Assembly: GCA_932222125.1 (NCBI GenBank)
Contig: CAKNZJ010000317.1
Span: forward strand, 1 to 12,210
Source of the DNA: an uncultured Clostridia bacterium
GTDB taxonomy: Bacteria; Bacillota; Clostridia; Oscillospirales; Oscillospiraceae
DNA length: 12,210 nucleotides
Direction: 5' to 3'
Below, piece after piece: positions 1 through 8,086 of this stretch (position 1 is the stretch's first letter; every line of letters starts with the position of its first letter). The position numbers and the translations under genes are program-made. The notes beneath the pieces were generated by a model. The model searched no databases, had not been told where the DNA came from, and saw only the letters and a list, made by a program, of their open reading frames with translations.

Positions 1-1
1 C

Positions 2-1675
2 AGGACCAAAGGTCCGGCGAAACTCCCCCCTGACTCCCCCCCTGCCCAACTGGCCGTCCACTGCGGCAAAGGACTGAAGGCACAACGAAGACGGCTATTG
101 ACCGCCCTGGTTCTGGCCTTGCTCACCCTCCTCCCCTCCCTGCTCCCCCACATTCCCCCCTGGTCTGTCCTTGAAGGGGTGGGACTGTCAGCCTACCAAT
201 TCTGCTCCCTGCTGCTCACCGCGCTGCTGCTGGCGGTTGGCCTGCTGTGCCACGAGATTCCTGCGGCCGGACTGAAACAGCTGGTCTCCCTACACCCCGG
301 CGCCCAGTCGGTGACCCTGCTAGCCTGGCTGTTCACCTTGCTGGACGGCGTCACCGCCGGCCGCCTAGAGCCACGGTATAGCTGTCTGCCCTGTGCAGCC
401 ATTACCGCCTTTGGACTGGTATTTTCCCTGTGGGGAGAGCATGTCCGCCGTCAGGCAGACCGCCTCTCCGCGAAAACTGCCAGCCACGTCCGCTCCCCTT
501 ATGTAGTCTCTCTGGACGAAAACAAGTGGAATGGCCGTCCTGCCTTTACCAAATGGTCTGGCTCCTCCGTTGGCTTTGGCAGCCAACTTCAGATGGACGA
601 CGGCGTGCGTCAAGCCTACCGCATTGCAGCCCCACTGTTGATTCTTGGCGGACTGCTGTGCGCACTGCTGGCCTCCATCGGCCGCGGCGCACCTTGGCGC
701 TTTCCTTGGGCTGCCTCTACCTGTCTCACTGCGGCCGCTGCCTGGTCCTCACTTTTGGCCTACGCCCTGCCTTACCGCAAGTTGACTGTCCGCCTCGGTA
801 AAGTCGGAGCTGCCCTGGCCGGCTGGCCCGGAGCGTCCAGGTGTATTCAGGCCGGCATCCTCATGACCGACCTTGATCTGTTCCCCACCGGCTCTGTCTC
901 CGTCACCCAGGTCAATGTGTTTGGCGGCGTGGCCACCGAAAAGGTAGTGGCCTATACCGCCACCCTCATGCGGGTCATGGACTGTGGGCTCACTCGTCCC
1001 TTTCATGATCTGCTCCGGGCTCAGGGCGCCATCTATCGGGAGGTGTCCGGCGTCCGTTATCATGAGGGGGGCGTATCTGGCGTGATCCATAATCAGGAGG
1101 TACTGGTGGGTACCGCCGCCTTTATGCACCTGATGGATATACCCATGCCAGCCGGTCACAATATCCGCAATGCTATCTTTTGCGCCATTGGCGGCCAACT
1201 CTGCGGCCTATTCCCCCTGAATTATCACATGGACGACACGGTCAACCCCAGCCTGACCTCCTTACTCAGCGTTGGCATCTCCCCTGTGTTGGCCACCAGA
1301 GACCCCAATCTCATCCCCGCGATGTTGGAACGAAAGTTTAAGCTGCCGGTGGATAAGATGGATTTCCCGCCGGTGGAGCGGCGGATAGAGCTGTCTCAGC
1401 GAGATCAGGACCATAACGATGTGCCGGTGGCCCTGCTGGCCAGGGAGGGCCTGAGAGCCTACTGTGATGCGGTAGTAGGAGGACGGCGGTTGCGTCAGGC
1501 CACCTGGTGGAGCCTTATCTTCACCCTGACTGGAGCAGTGGTGGGACTTTGCCTTACATTCTATCTCACCTCCATGGCCGCCTTCGCGTCCCTGACCACG
1601 CTGAACTTTCTGGTGTTCATGCTGTCCTGGTTGGTGCCGGAGCTCATCATTGCAAACTGGGTCCACCAATGCTAA
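2..1675 (+). CDS. Degenerate P-type ATPase-like membrane protein (5' partial)
   Basis: The reading frame is open to the left edge, so the true start is probably upstream; TTG at 98 is the earliest start candidate I noted and has no convincing ribosome binding site. From 98 the product is 525 residues. Hydrophobic segments lie near residues 1-17, 30-50, 95-115, 174-225 and 478-520. The middle follows the P1-type ATPase order: a proline-bearing helix end (LPYRKL, near 767-783), then a glycine-rich stretch, a D-K-T-G-T equivalent reading FPTGS (881-895), a nucleotide-domain-like GVSGVIHNQEVLVG (1069-1110), an equivalent of the TGD motif reading ATRD (1292-1303), and an equivalent of GDGxNDxPAL reading DHNDVPVAL (1409-1435), followed by closing membrane helices. 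The phosphorylatable aspartate is replaced by phenylalanine and the lysine by proline, so ion pumping by the normal cycle is not expected. The family assignment is by motif order from memory; role and substrate are unknown. Confidence 0.65.
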   Translation, partial: RTKGPAKLPPDSPPAQLAVHCGKGLKAQRRRLLTALVLALLTLLPSLLPHIPPWSVLEGVGLSAYQFCSLLLTALLLAVGLLCHEIPAAGLKQLVSLHPGAQSVTLLAWLFTLLDGVTAGRLEPRYSCLPCAAITAFGLVFSLWGEHVRRQADRLSAKTASHVRSPYVVSLDENKWNGRPAFTKWSGSSVGFGSQLQMDDGVRQAYRIAAPLLILGGLLCALLASIGRGAPWRFPWAASTCLTAAAAWSSLLAYALPYRKLTVRLGKVGAALAGWPGASRCIQAGILMTDLDLFPTGSVSVTQVNVFGGVATEKVVAYTATLMRVMDCGLTRPFHDLLRAQGAIYREVSGVRYHEGGVSGVIHNQEVLVGTAAFMHLMDIPMPAGHNIRNAIFCAIGGQLCGLFPLNYHMDDTVNPSLTSLLSVGISPVLATRDPNLIPAMLERKFKLPVDKMDFPPVERRIELSQRDQDHNDVPVALLAREGLRAYCDAVVGGRRLRQATWWSLIFTLTGAVVGLCLTFYLTSMAAFASLTTLNFLVFMLSWLVPELIIANWVHQC

Positions 1676-1769
1676 AAGGCTTATCCTCCTTGACCTCCTT
1701 TTTCCGCCCCCAGTGTGTGTACCCATTTGCCCTCACAGGAAGGATAGCCCAATTTGTTCATTTTACCTC

Positions 1770-1798
1770 TTGCATTTTCTCTCAGCATGAGCTATACT
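1770..1798 (+). promoter_or_regulatory. Sigma-A-type promoter for the LCP gene
   Basis: A -35 box TTGCAT (1770-1775) and a -10 box TATACT (1793-1798) are separated by exactly 17 bases, about 75 bases upstream of the LCP start. It lies in the gap after the preceding membrane-protein gene, which suggests the LCP gene starts its own transcript. A second TTGACA at 1811-1816 has no good -10 partner at normal spacing. Confidence 0.55.
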
Positions 1799-1873
1799 GT
1801 GGGCATTGAGTTGACATAATGTGACAAAACCTGTCCTGTATTTCTTGAATCCCCAGTAGAAAGGATGCCCACT

Positions 1874-2878
1874 ATGGCCAAACCAAGAGCAAAAAGATTA
1901 AGGAAACCCCCGCTTTATTGGCGCATTCTGCGCTCGCTTTATATCGTTGTATTCGCTTTTTCCCTGGTCATTGTAGTGGGATACGCAGCTCTACACATCC
2001 TGGCCCCAGCCCCTACTGTGGACAAAGAGGTTATCCTTCCCAATCGGGAGAATCTCAACGCTTCAGGTGATACGCTCCAGGCCAGTTCCTCACCTAAGCA
2101 GACTATTCTCACCCGACGGGATGGGGTGTATACCTGTCTGCTGATTGGTCACGCCGACATGGGCGGGACCGACACTCTGATGCTGGGCGTATTTGATACC
2201 GGGGCCAGGACCGCCTCCCTGATCTCTATTCCTCGGGATACCCCGGTTCGTACCAACGGCCGGACTGTAAAAATCAACTCCGTCTACAGCCAGGGAAAGG
2301 CAGAATTGCTCGCTAACACCGTGTCAACGATGTTGGGTGTGCCGGTAGACTTCTACCTAGAGGTGGACACCAAGGCTTTCAAAGCCATTGTAGATGAGAT
2401 TGGCGGGGTTTTATTCGATGTGCCTCCCGGCATGGACTATGAAGACCCCTACCAAAACCTCTATATTCATATTTCCCCGGGATTTCAGCGCTTAAATGGC
2501 GACAATGCCGTCAAGGTGATGCGCTGCCGCAGTGCCTATGCCAGTCAGGACATTGGCCGGGTACAAACTCAGCGGAAATTTTTAACCGCCCTGGTGGATC
2601 AGACCATCACCCTGTCCAACGTTCCACGAGTAACCAACCTGATCAATATTTTGAGCCAGTATGTTGTCACAGATATGCGGCTGAGCGACATGATCCACTT
2701 TGCCACCCAAGCCATCGGTATGGAGCTGGAGACTGATCTAAGCTCCTATACCCTGCCTGGTAAATGGATCTCTCCCTACTATGAGTTGGACGACCAACAG
2801 GTGCTGGAATTGGTCAACAATTTGGGCGTCTATGAGGGCGAGGTGCCTATGGCTGCGCTCCATATTCTTCATCCATAG
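1874..2878 (+). CDS. LytR-CpsA-Psr (LCP) family envelope polymer transferase
   Basis: LCP proteins are membrane-anchored extracellular enzymes that transfer lipid-linked polymers (teichoic acids, capsule) to peptidoglycan. The 334-residue product has a basic cytoplasmic tail (residues 1-20), one membrane helix (about 21-43), a linker, then the LCP domain from about 86. Visible signature elements are GGTDTLML (97-104), SIPRDT (118-123, with the conserved Arg-Asp pair), KINSVYSQG (133-141), VDEIGGV (173-179), LNGDNAVKVMRCR (207-219) and the D-x-GR-x-x-x-QR block (226-234). I chose ATG 1874 because AGAAAGG sits about nine bases ahead of it; the in-frame ATG at 1865 directly abuts that site with no spacer. 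Its own promoter lies at 1770-1798, and ridA follows 34 bases later with no obvious terminator between. Which polymer it attaches cannot be told. Confidence 0.9.
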   Translation: MAKPRAKRLRKPPLYWRILRSLYIVVFAFSLVIVVGYAALHILAPAPTVDKEVILPNRENLNASGDTLQASSSPKQTILTRRDGVYTCLLIGHADMGGTDTLMLGVFDTGARTASLISIPRDTPVRTNGRTVKINSVYSQGKAELLANTVSTMLGVPVDFYLEVDTKAFKAIVDEIGGVLFDVPPGMDYEDPYQNLYIHISPGFQRLNGDNAVKVMRCRSAYASQDIGRVQTQRKFLTALVDQTITLSNVPRVTNLINILSQYVVTDMRLSDMIHFATQAIGMELETDLSSYTLPGKWISPYYELDDQQVLELVNNLGVYEGEVPMAALHILHP

Positions 2879-2912
2879 CCTTCCCCATTCATCCAACAAA
2901 GGAGTGTTTATT

Positions 2913-3290
2913 ATGGAACATAAAACTGTCACCGCCCCTGGTGCGCCTGCCGCCGTGGGGCCATACTGCCATGCCAAACTGTGTGGAGATACCCTGTACT
3001 GTTCCGGTCAGCTGGGCCTTATCCCCGCAACCGGCGACTTGGCAGAAGGGGTGGAGGCCCAGGCCAAGCAGGCCCTGGACAACCTAGGCGCTGTGCTGGA
3101 GGCTGCCGGCATGAACTATACCAGCGTGGTCAAAACCACGGTATTTTTGACCGATATCGCAGACTTTTCCGCCATCAACACCATCTATGCCAACTATTTC
3201 TCTGCTCACCCCCCCGCCCGGTCCTGTGTCCAGGTGGCCGCTCTGCCTAAGGGTGGATTATTTGAGATTGAAGCCATTGCTGTAAAGTGA
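2913..3290 (+). CDS. ridA: RidA family (YjgF/YER057c/UK114) reactive imine deaminase
   Basis: RidA hydrolyses reactive enamine/imine intermediates released by PLP enzymes, protecting those enzymes from damage. The 125-residue length is typical. The N-terminal TAPGAPAAVGPY block, the SGQLGL motif (residues 30-35), the A-x-QALDNL helix and the AARxCVQVAALPKG / EIEAIA blocks near the C terminus include the conserved arginine and glutamate of the active-site cleft. The frame is open upstream to 2781, but ATG 2913 has AAAGGAG at a good distance and gives the family-standard N terminus. The gene follows the LCP gene in the same direction and faces the end of the arginine operon. A strong hairpin terminator begins 15 bases after its stop. 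The exact RidA subfamily, and so whether deamination is its real activity, is not certain. Confidence 0.92.
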   Translation: MEHKTVTAPGAPAAVGPYCHAKLCGDTLYCSGQLGLIPATGDLAEGVEAQAKQALDNLGAVLEAAGMNYTSVVKTTVFLTDIADFSAINTIYANYFSAHPPARSCVQVAALPKGGLFEIEAIAVK

Positions 3291-3305
3291 TTTGACCGTA
3301 ATAGC

Positions 3306-3340
3306 AGTCCCCCGCCATAACATTGGCGGGGGACTTTTTA
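3306..3340 (+). terminator. Intrinsic terminator after ridA, possibly bidirectional
   Basis: A perfect 12-bp stem (3306-3317 with 3324-3335) closes a six-base loop and is followed by a T run (3336-3339), a classic Rho-independent terminator for the + strand. It lies between two convergent genes. On the - strand the same hairpin stands just after the transporter stop codon but has no T run, so stopping of the arc transcript there would be less efficient or by another means. Confidence 0.92.
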
Positions 3341-3343
3341 TGC

Positions 3344-4744
3344 TTATATCAGCGCTGCCGCCATGAGGAACAAAAAGGCCAGCACAAAGATCAGCAATAG
3401 CAACTTCCAGGAAAATTTCAGCCACCGGTCATAGGGCACTCGGCCAATAGCCAGCCCCCCCATCACCACTGCACTGGTGGGTGTAATAAGATTGATGATC
3501 CCACAGGCTGACTGGAAAGCAGTGATCACCAGCTCTCGCCCCACCCCGGCAAAGTCAGCCAGCGGGGCCATGATAGGCATGGATAGGGTAGCTAGTCCTG
3601 AAGTAGAAGGGATGAGGAAGGACAAGGGCAGATAGATCAGATATACCAGGGATAGGAATGTCACCGAACCCACCCCGGTCAAGGCGGTCTCTCCCCAGTG
3701 AAGGATTGTATCGGTAATCTTGCCATTATTCATAATCACAGTGATGCCGCGGGATACACCGATGATAAAAGCCACCCCCAGCAGCTCTGATGCGCCCCCT
3801 ACAAAGCCCTCCACAATGTCCCGCTCGGCCAGCCTACAACACAGCCCGAGCAGAATGGATGAAAACAAAAACAGGGCTGACAGCTCTGGAAACCACCAGC
3901 CCAGAACAGGCAGTGGCAAACCCATATCTGCAAATGGTATCACTGAGTAGATCATCACCAAAAAGGTGAGTGCAAACAGGATCAGCGCAGTTTTTTGTAG
4001 CCCGGTGATCCTGGCCTGCTGTGTTCCCTGTTGGAGCGTGCCAAAGCGCTTGGTAAACTCCCCCTTGCGATCAGCCACCAAGGATTTCGATGGATTGGCC
4101 TTCACCCGCTGGGCATAGGACATTACAAACCAAATAGTCACCCCCAGCAAGGCCAACAGCATGATCACCCGCAAACCAATGCCCTCTCCTAACGACACCC
4201 CGGCAAAGCCGGCGGCAATGCCAGTGGCAAAGGGGTTGACGGTAGAACCCAGCACACCAACTCCCGCCCCCAGCATAATAACCGATACAGCGGTAACGCT
4301 ATCATACCCTGCCGCTATGATGATAGGCAGAACCAACGGATAGAACGCAATGGTCTCTTCCGCCATGCCAAATGTGGTTCCGCCTAAAGCAAAGGCACAC
4401 ATTAGAATGGGGATGAGCAGCTTTTCCCGCCCGGCCAGCAGGCGAATGATATTTGCAATACCCGCGTCCAGCGCTCCGGTCTTGGCCATAACGCCCAGAA
4501 AACCGCCCACCATTAGAATAAATGCGGCAATGTCAATGGCCTCATACAGTCCCTCCAAGGGGGCCAGAACAACCGAGGTAATGGGCTGTGCCTCATTATC
4601 CACCAAGTGGTAGCTGCCCGCAACAGGTTCTCCATTTTCCTGATAGTCATAGACCCCGGATGGCACCACCCAGGTAAGAAGGGTCATCACCACCAGGATG
4701 GCAAACAGGATGGTAAAGGCAGTGGGCATTTTGAATTTCCCCAT
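3344..4744 (-). CDS. YfcC/DcuC-family transporter, probable arginine/ornithine exchanger
   Basis: A 466-residue polytopic membrane protein of the normal length for the YfcC family (DcuC-like carriers of the ion transporter superfamily). It opens with a helix ending in TWVVPSGVYDY, has the GGFLGVMAKTGALD segment (about residues 79-92), the GGTTFGMAEETIAFYPL re-entrant-type motif (about 121-137), GAGVGVLGSTVNPFATGIAAG (about 158-178), and in the second half PLSFLIPSTSGLA and SACGIINLITPTSAVVMGGL, the paired substrate-site hairpins of this fold. ATG 4744 has AGGAGGGA at good spacing, overlapping the arcC stop region, 11 bases away. Being last in an arcA-arcB-arcC operon, it most likely takes in arginine and exports ornithine, the ArcD role. 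That role is inferred from position; a dicarboxylate or other amino acid substrate is the alternative. Confidence 0.88.
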   Translation of the reverse strand: MGKFKMPTAFTILFAILVVMTLLTWVVPSGVYDYQENGEPVAGSYHLVDNEAQPITSVVLAPLEGLYEAIDIAAFILMVGGFLGVMAKTGALDAGIANIIRLLAGREKLLIPILMCAFALGGTTFGMAEETIAFYPLVLPIIIAAGYDSVTAVSVIMLGAGVGVLGSTVNPFATGIAAGFAGVSLGEGIGLRVIMLLALLGVTIWFVMSYAQRVKANPSKSLVADRKGEFTKRFGTLQQGTQQARITGLQKTALILFALTFLVMIYSVIPFADMGLPLPVLGWWFPELSALFLFSSILLGLCCRLAERDIVEGFVGGASELLGVAFIIGVSRGITVIMNNGKITDTILHWGETALTGVGSVTFLSLVYLIYLPLSFLIPSTSGLATLSMPIMAPLADFAGVGRELVITAFQSACGIINLITPTSAVVMGGLAIGRVPYDRWLKFSWKLLLLIFVLAFLFLMAAALI

Positions 4745-4755
4745 GGAACTCCCTC

Positions 4756-5703
4756 CTATCCGGTGATGCGAGTACCGGCCTTACCGGCTAAGGCATCCAG
4801 CCCCAAATCCAGAGAGGTGATGATGGCCTTACGTCCTGGAGCGGATCGTACAAAGTCCACCGCCGCCTCTACCTTTGGTAGCATGGACCCTGCCCCAAAC
4901 TGTCCCTGGGCAGCGTACTGCTCCAGCTGAGCCGCAGTTACCTCCCCCAGGTCAGTCTGGTCTGGCTTGCCGAAGTTGATGGCTACGGCAGGCACCTCTG
5001 TGAGGATCATCAGCATGTCCGCCTCCATCTCCTGGGCCAGACGGCAAGCCGCCAGGTCCTTGTCAATCACAGCTGCCACTCCCTCCAGGGAACCATCCTC
5101 TCGTTCCATCACTGGCACCCCTCCGCCGCCGCAGGCGATGGACACTGTAGTGTTCCAGAGTGTTTTGATGGTGCCAATTTCCACAATACGCTTGGGCTTT
5201 GGAGAGGGAACCACCCGCCTCCAGCCACGGCCGGAGTCCTCCTTCATGGTGTAGCCTTTCTCCTGTTCCAGCGCCCTGGCCTGCTCCTCCTGATAGAAAG
5301 GGCCGATTGGCTTTGTAGGATTTTGAAAAGCAGGGTCCGACTGATCTACCACCACCTGGGTGACCACCGTCACCACCGGGATATTCCGCCCACGGCGGCG
5401 CAGCGCGGCGGTAAGGGACTGCTGAATGTGGTAGCCGATATATCCCTGACTCATGGCGCCGCATACGTCGAATGGCATGGGAGGAGTAGTCTCTGCCGCC
5501 GCCTCACTGGCCAGCAGAATTCGGCCCACTTGGGGTCCGTTCCCGTGGACGATGGCCAGTTCATACCCTGCGCAGGACAACTGAGCCAAATATTCTGCCG
5601 TTCGGGCAGCAACCTGGAGTTGAGACTGGGCGGTGGGTGGCAAGGACTTGTCCTCCAGGGCGTTACCCCCCAGAGCCACCACCACTTTTGTCGCCTGACT
5701 CAT
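4756..5703 (-). CDS. arcC: Carbamate kinase
   Basis: Final enzyme of the arginine deiminase pathway: carbamoyl phosphate + ADP give ATP, CO2 and ammonia, the energy-yielding step. The 315-residue product has the amino acid kinase fold. VVALGGNAL (residues 8-16) is the phosphate-binding loop, HGNGPQVG (53-60) the carbamate-site loop, then PFDVCGAMSQGYIGY, a PTKPIGPFY segment, the glycine-rich CGGGGVPV and VIDKDLA near the middle, and FGAGSMLPKVEAA toward the end, all standard for carbamate kinase. The start ATG overlaps the arcB stop by four bases (ATGA) and has no strong ribosome binding site of its own, which points to translational coupling to arcB. The transporter gene begins 11 bases downstream. 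Nothing looks truncated. Confidence 0.96.
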   Translation of the reverse strand: MSQATKVVVALGGNALEDKSLPPTAQSQLQVAARTAEYLAQLSCAGYELAIVHGNGPQVGRILLASEAAAETTPPMPFDVCGAMSQGYIGYHIQQSLTAALRRRGRNIPVVTVVTQVVVDQSDPAFQNPTKPIGPFYQEEQARALEQEKGYTMKEDSGRGWRRVVPSPKPKRIVEIGTIKTLWNTTVSIACGGGGVPVMEREDGSLEGVAAVIDKDLAACRLAQEMEADMLMILTEVPAVAINFGKPDQTDLGEVTAAQLEQYAAQGQFGAGSMLPKVEAAVDFVRSAPGRKAIITSLDLGLDALAGKAGTRITG

Positions 5704-6692
5704 ACTGTAGCCACCATGACTGCCTTAATTGTGTGCATCCGATTTTCCGCCTCATCAAATACCACTGAGTGGGGACCTCGGAACACCTCATCGGTGACCT
5801 CACGGATATCTACACCCTTATCTATCCAATCCTTGGCCAGTTTGGTGTTAAAATCATGGAAGGAAGGCAGGCAGTGCATGAAGATTACGTTGGGGTTTTC
5901 AGTGGCCTGTACCATGTTATCATCAATGCGGAAGGGGGCCAGTAGCTTGGCGCGTTGGGGAATGAGCTCCTCTTCACCCATGGAAGCCCAGATATCCGAG
6001 TAAAGCACGTCTGCTCCCTTCAAATCATCCAGCTGATCGGATATCTTAATGTGGCAACCGGTTTTCTCTCCCTCTGCCCGACAGGCACTCAACAGCTCCT
6101 GATCGATTCCATCAATGAGCTCCTGGGGACCGTAGCCCACAAAGTCCACCCCCATCTTGCAGCAGCCAAACATCCATGCGTAGGACATATTGTTGCGCAC
6201 ATCCCCTATAAAGGCCACCTTGCACTCTCGCAGCGGCTTGTTGATATGCTCCTCCATGGTCATCATATCCGCCAGAATTTGAGTGGGATGATCCAGATCG
6301 GTGAGGCCGTTGAACACCGGCACCCCTGAGTGACGGGCCAGCTCCACCACCGCTTGCTGGTCAAAGCCCCGGTATTCAATCCCATCAAAGAAGCGACCCA
6401 ACACCCTGGCAGTATCCTCCAGGGACTCTTTTTTACCCATCTGAGAGGAGCCGGGATCCAAATAAGTGACCCCGCCTCCCTCATCCCGCACTGCAACCTC
6501 GAAGGAGCAGCGGGTACGGGTAGAGGTCTTTTCAAACAACAGAACGATATTCTTCCCCTTCAGCGCCTGACCATTGAGCCCCATATTTTTTTTGGCCTTC
6601 AGATCATGGGCCAGATCCAGCAGATAGCGAATCTCCTGGGCGGACAGATCCATTAGAGTGAGGAAGGACTTCCCTTTCATGTTAACAGCCAT
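5700..6692 (-). CDS. arcB: Ornithine carbamoyltransferase, catabolic role
   Basis: In this operon the enzyme should run in the catabolic direction, splitting citrulline with phosphate into ornithine and carbamoyl phosphate for ArcC. The 330-residue protein carries STRTR (residues 57-61) for carbamoyl phosphate binding, DHPTQ (134-138), a GDVRNNMS segment (163-170) at the domain junction, SMGEE (237-241) from the ornithine-binding loop and HCLP (273-276) with the reactive cysteine, all in the expected order. ATG 6692 has AAAGGAG eight bases ahead; the second Met, four codons in, lacks this. arcA ends 19 bases upstream and arcC overlaps the stop. By sequence alone, anabolic ArgF and catabolic ArcB are hard to separate; the catabolic call rests on the operon context. 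Confidence 0.95.
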   Translation of the reverse strand: MAVNMKGKSFLTLMDLSAQEIRYLLDLAHDLKAKKNMGLNGQALKGKNIVLLFEKTSTRTRCSFEVAVRDEGGGVTYLDPGSSQMGKKESLEDTARVLGRFFDGIEYRGFDQQAVVELARHSGVPVFNGLTDLDHPTQILADMMTMEEHINKPLRECKVAFIGDVRNNMSYAWMFGCCKMGVDFVGYGPQELIDGIDQELLSACRAEGEKTGCHIKISDQLDDLKGADVLYSDIWASMGEEELIPQRAKLLAPFRIDDNMVQATENPNVIFMHCLPSFHDFNTKLAKDWIDKGVDIREVTDEVFRGPHSVVFDEAENRMHTIKAVMVATV

Positions 6693-6711
6693 AATGTTTT
6701 CTCCTTTCGTA

Positions 6712-7932
6712 TCAAACCGTTCCTCGAATCAACGGCATGGTCATACACCGTGGGCCTCCACGGCCACGGGACAGCTCACTGCTTGGGATAGTGAGCACTG
6801 TGATACCTGCCTCTTCCATCACTCGGTTAGTGACATAATTGCGACTGTAAGCGATCACTTTACCTGGAGCAATGCAGAAGGTATTCGATCCATCATTCCA
6901 CTGCTCTCGGGCAGCGTCAATGACTGAGCCGCCGCCGCACTTGATGAGATTCACCTTGTCCAGATGGAGGTGTTCCTTCAGGATATCTTCCAGGCTGGCC
7001 CGCTCCTCTACGATGGATAGATGCCCACCCAGTCCCGCCTCCAGCACAAACACCCGCAGGTCGCTGGAAATGTTGGGATGCATGGTAAATTTGTCCTGAT
7101 CCACCATGGTAAATACTGTATCCAGATGCATAAAGGCCCGGTTTTTTGGAATGTCGATGGCCAGCACCTTTTGAAACCCAGTGTTCTCCTCCAACAGCTT
7201 TTTGGCCAGCTGCTCGATGGCCCAGGGCTGGGTGCGCTGGGAGATGCCCACCGCCACGACCTGGCTGTTGAGCACAAGGATATCGCCCCCCTCTACAGTG
7301 GCGGTAGCCCCCCTCTCATAGTAAACCGGCACGTCCCTGTAATGTGGATTATATTGGAAGATATACTTGGCAAACAAGGTCTCCCGGCACCGAGTAACGG
7401 TAGACATTCGGTGAATCGATACTCCGGAGCCGATTGTGGCAAATGGATCCCGGGTAAAATACAGGTTTGGGATGGGGTCCAGCACGAACGGATAGTAATC
7501 CTCCAGGTAGTCGGTGAGGTTTTTCCGGCCATAGCCACGCACCTCTGACTTACGCACTCCCTCCATCAGCTTATCCACCATATTCTTGGTGGACATCCCC
7601 TTAAAGTAGTCCAGAATCATGGCGATGCGCTTCTCTCCCCGGATGCCCGCCTCCTCCAGATACTCCCGGAGGAATTGATCCTTCACCCCCTCATCGGTGA
7701 GAGACTCTGCCACCAAATCGGTGAGGTAGACCACCTCCGCCCCATTTTCCCGGAGCAGAGCACAAAAAGCATCGTGCTCCTCCTGGGCAATTTTCAGATA
7801 GGGGATGTCGTCAAACAACAGCCGCTCAATATATTCCGGCATCAAATTTTCCAGCTCCCGGCCAGGCCGATGGAGCATTACCCGCTTTAACGGGCCAATT
7901 TCGCTGCGAATGTCAATGGCAGGCGTGGTCAT
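6712..7932 (-). CDS. arcA: Arginine deiminase
   Basis: Converts arginine to citrulline and ammonia, the first step of the pathway; the ammonia also raises internal pH. The 406-residue length is standard. The guanidine-modifying fold is marked by PNLYFTRDPFA (near residue 156), EGGD in the TATVEGGD segment, HLDTVFT with the catalytic histidine, and REQWNDGSN. The closing RGRGGPRCMTMPL block has the nucleophilic cysteine at about residue 396. ATG 7932 has AAAGGAG seven bases ahead; an ATG four bases upstream is out of frame. It is the first gene of a four-gene - strand operon and the only one with substantial upstream non-coding DNA (about 90 bases to the ribU terminator hairpin), so the operon promoter should lie there. 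All active-site motifs are intact. Confidence 0.97.
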   Translation of the reverse strand: MTTPAIDIRSEIGPLKRVMLHRPGRELENLMPEYIERLLFDDIPYLKIAQEEHDAFCALLRENGAEVVYLTDLVAESLTDEGVKDQFLREYLEEAGIRGEKRIAMILDYFKGMSTKNMVDKLMEGVRKSEVRGYGRKNLTDYLEDYYPFVLDPIPNLYFTRDPFATIGSGVSIHRMSTVTRCRETLFAKYIFQYNPHYRDVPVYYERGATATVEGGDILVLNSQVVAVGISQRTQPWAIEQLAKKLLEENTGFQKVLAIDIPKNRAFMHLDTVFTMVDQDKFTMHPNISSDLRVFVLEAGLGGHLSIVEERASLEDILKEHLHLDKVNLIKCGGGSVIDAAREQWNDGSNTFCIAPGKVIAYSRNYVTNRVMEEAGITVLTIPSSELSRGRGGPRCMTMPLIRGTV

Positions 7933-7991
7933 GCCATCACTCCTTTCGCTGTCAGGGTTCCCCGCTAGAAATCTTTTATGCCAAAAATCTG

Positions 7992-8020
7992 TTTGTATTG
8001 TTGATACTTACCGCCCTCAA
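7992..8020 (-). promoter_or_regulatory. Weak candidate promoter for the arc operon
   Basis: Read on the - strand, TTGAGG (8020-8015) and TACAAA (7997-7992) are 17 bases apart, each four of six against consensus. A partly symmetric element, GTATCAACAATAC (8008-7996), overlaps the -10 side and could be an operator. No convincing arginine-repressor box was recognised. The need for a promoter is clear; this exact placement is tentative. Confidence 0.28.
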
Positions 8021-8024
8021 ACAC

Positions 8025-8064
8025 GATGAAAAGCGGCTTGACCAAGGTCAAACCGCTTTTCATC
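8025..8064 (-). terminator. Terminator hairpin after ribU
   Basis: A 40-base near-perfect inverted repeat: twelve pairs (8025-8036 with 8053-8064), one mismatch, then six more pairs around a tiny loop. On the - strand the 3' arm contains a run of four T following the GC-rich core, so it can end ribU transcripts before the arc promoter. It is nearly symmetric and could act in both directions. Confidence 0.7.
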
Positions 8065-8086
8065 TCTTAAAATTGATTCAAATAAT

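Noticed and set aside
749..1198. 149-residue open frame on the - strand
   Set aside because: It lies fully inside the ATPase-like gene, has no ribosome binding site and no recognisable motif, so it is an antisense shadow.
1811..1842. TTGACA at 1811 as a second LCP promoter
   Set aside because: No -10 box at 16-18 bases; the nearest TGTATT is 20 bases away, so the 1770-1798 pair is preferred.
2781..2912. Extended N terminus of the RidA frame from ATG 2781
   Set aside because: It overlaps the LCP gene and is not part of the RidA family; ATG 2913 has a ribosome binding site and gives the normal length.
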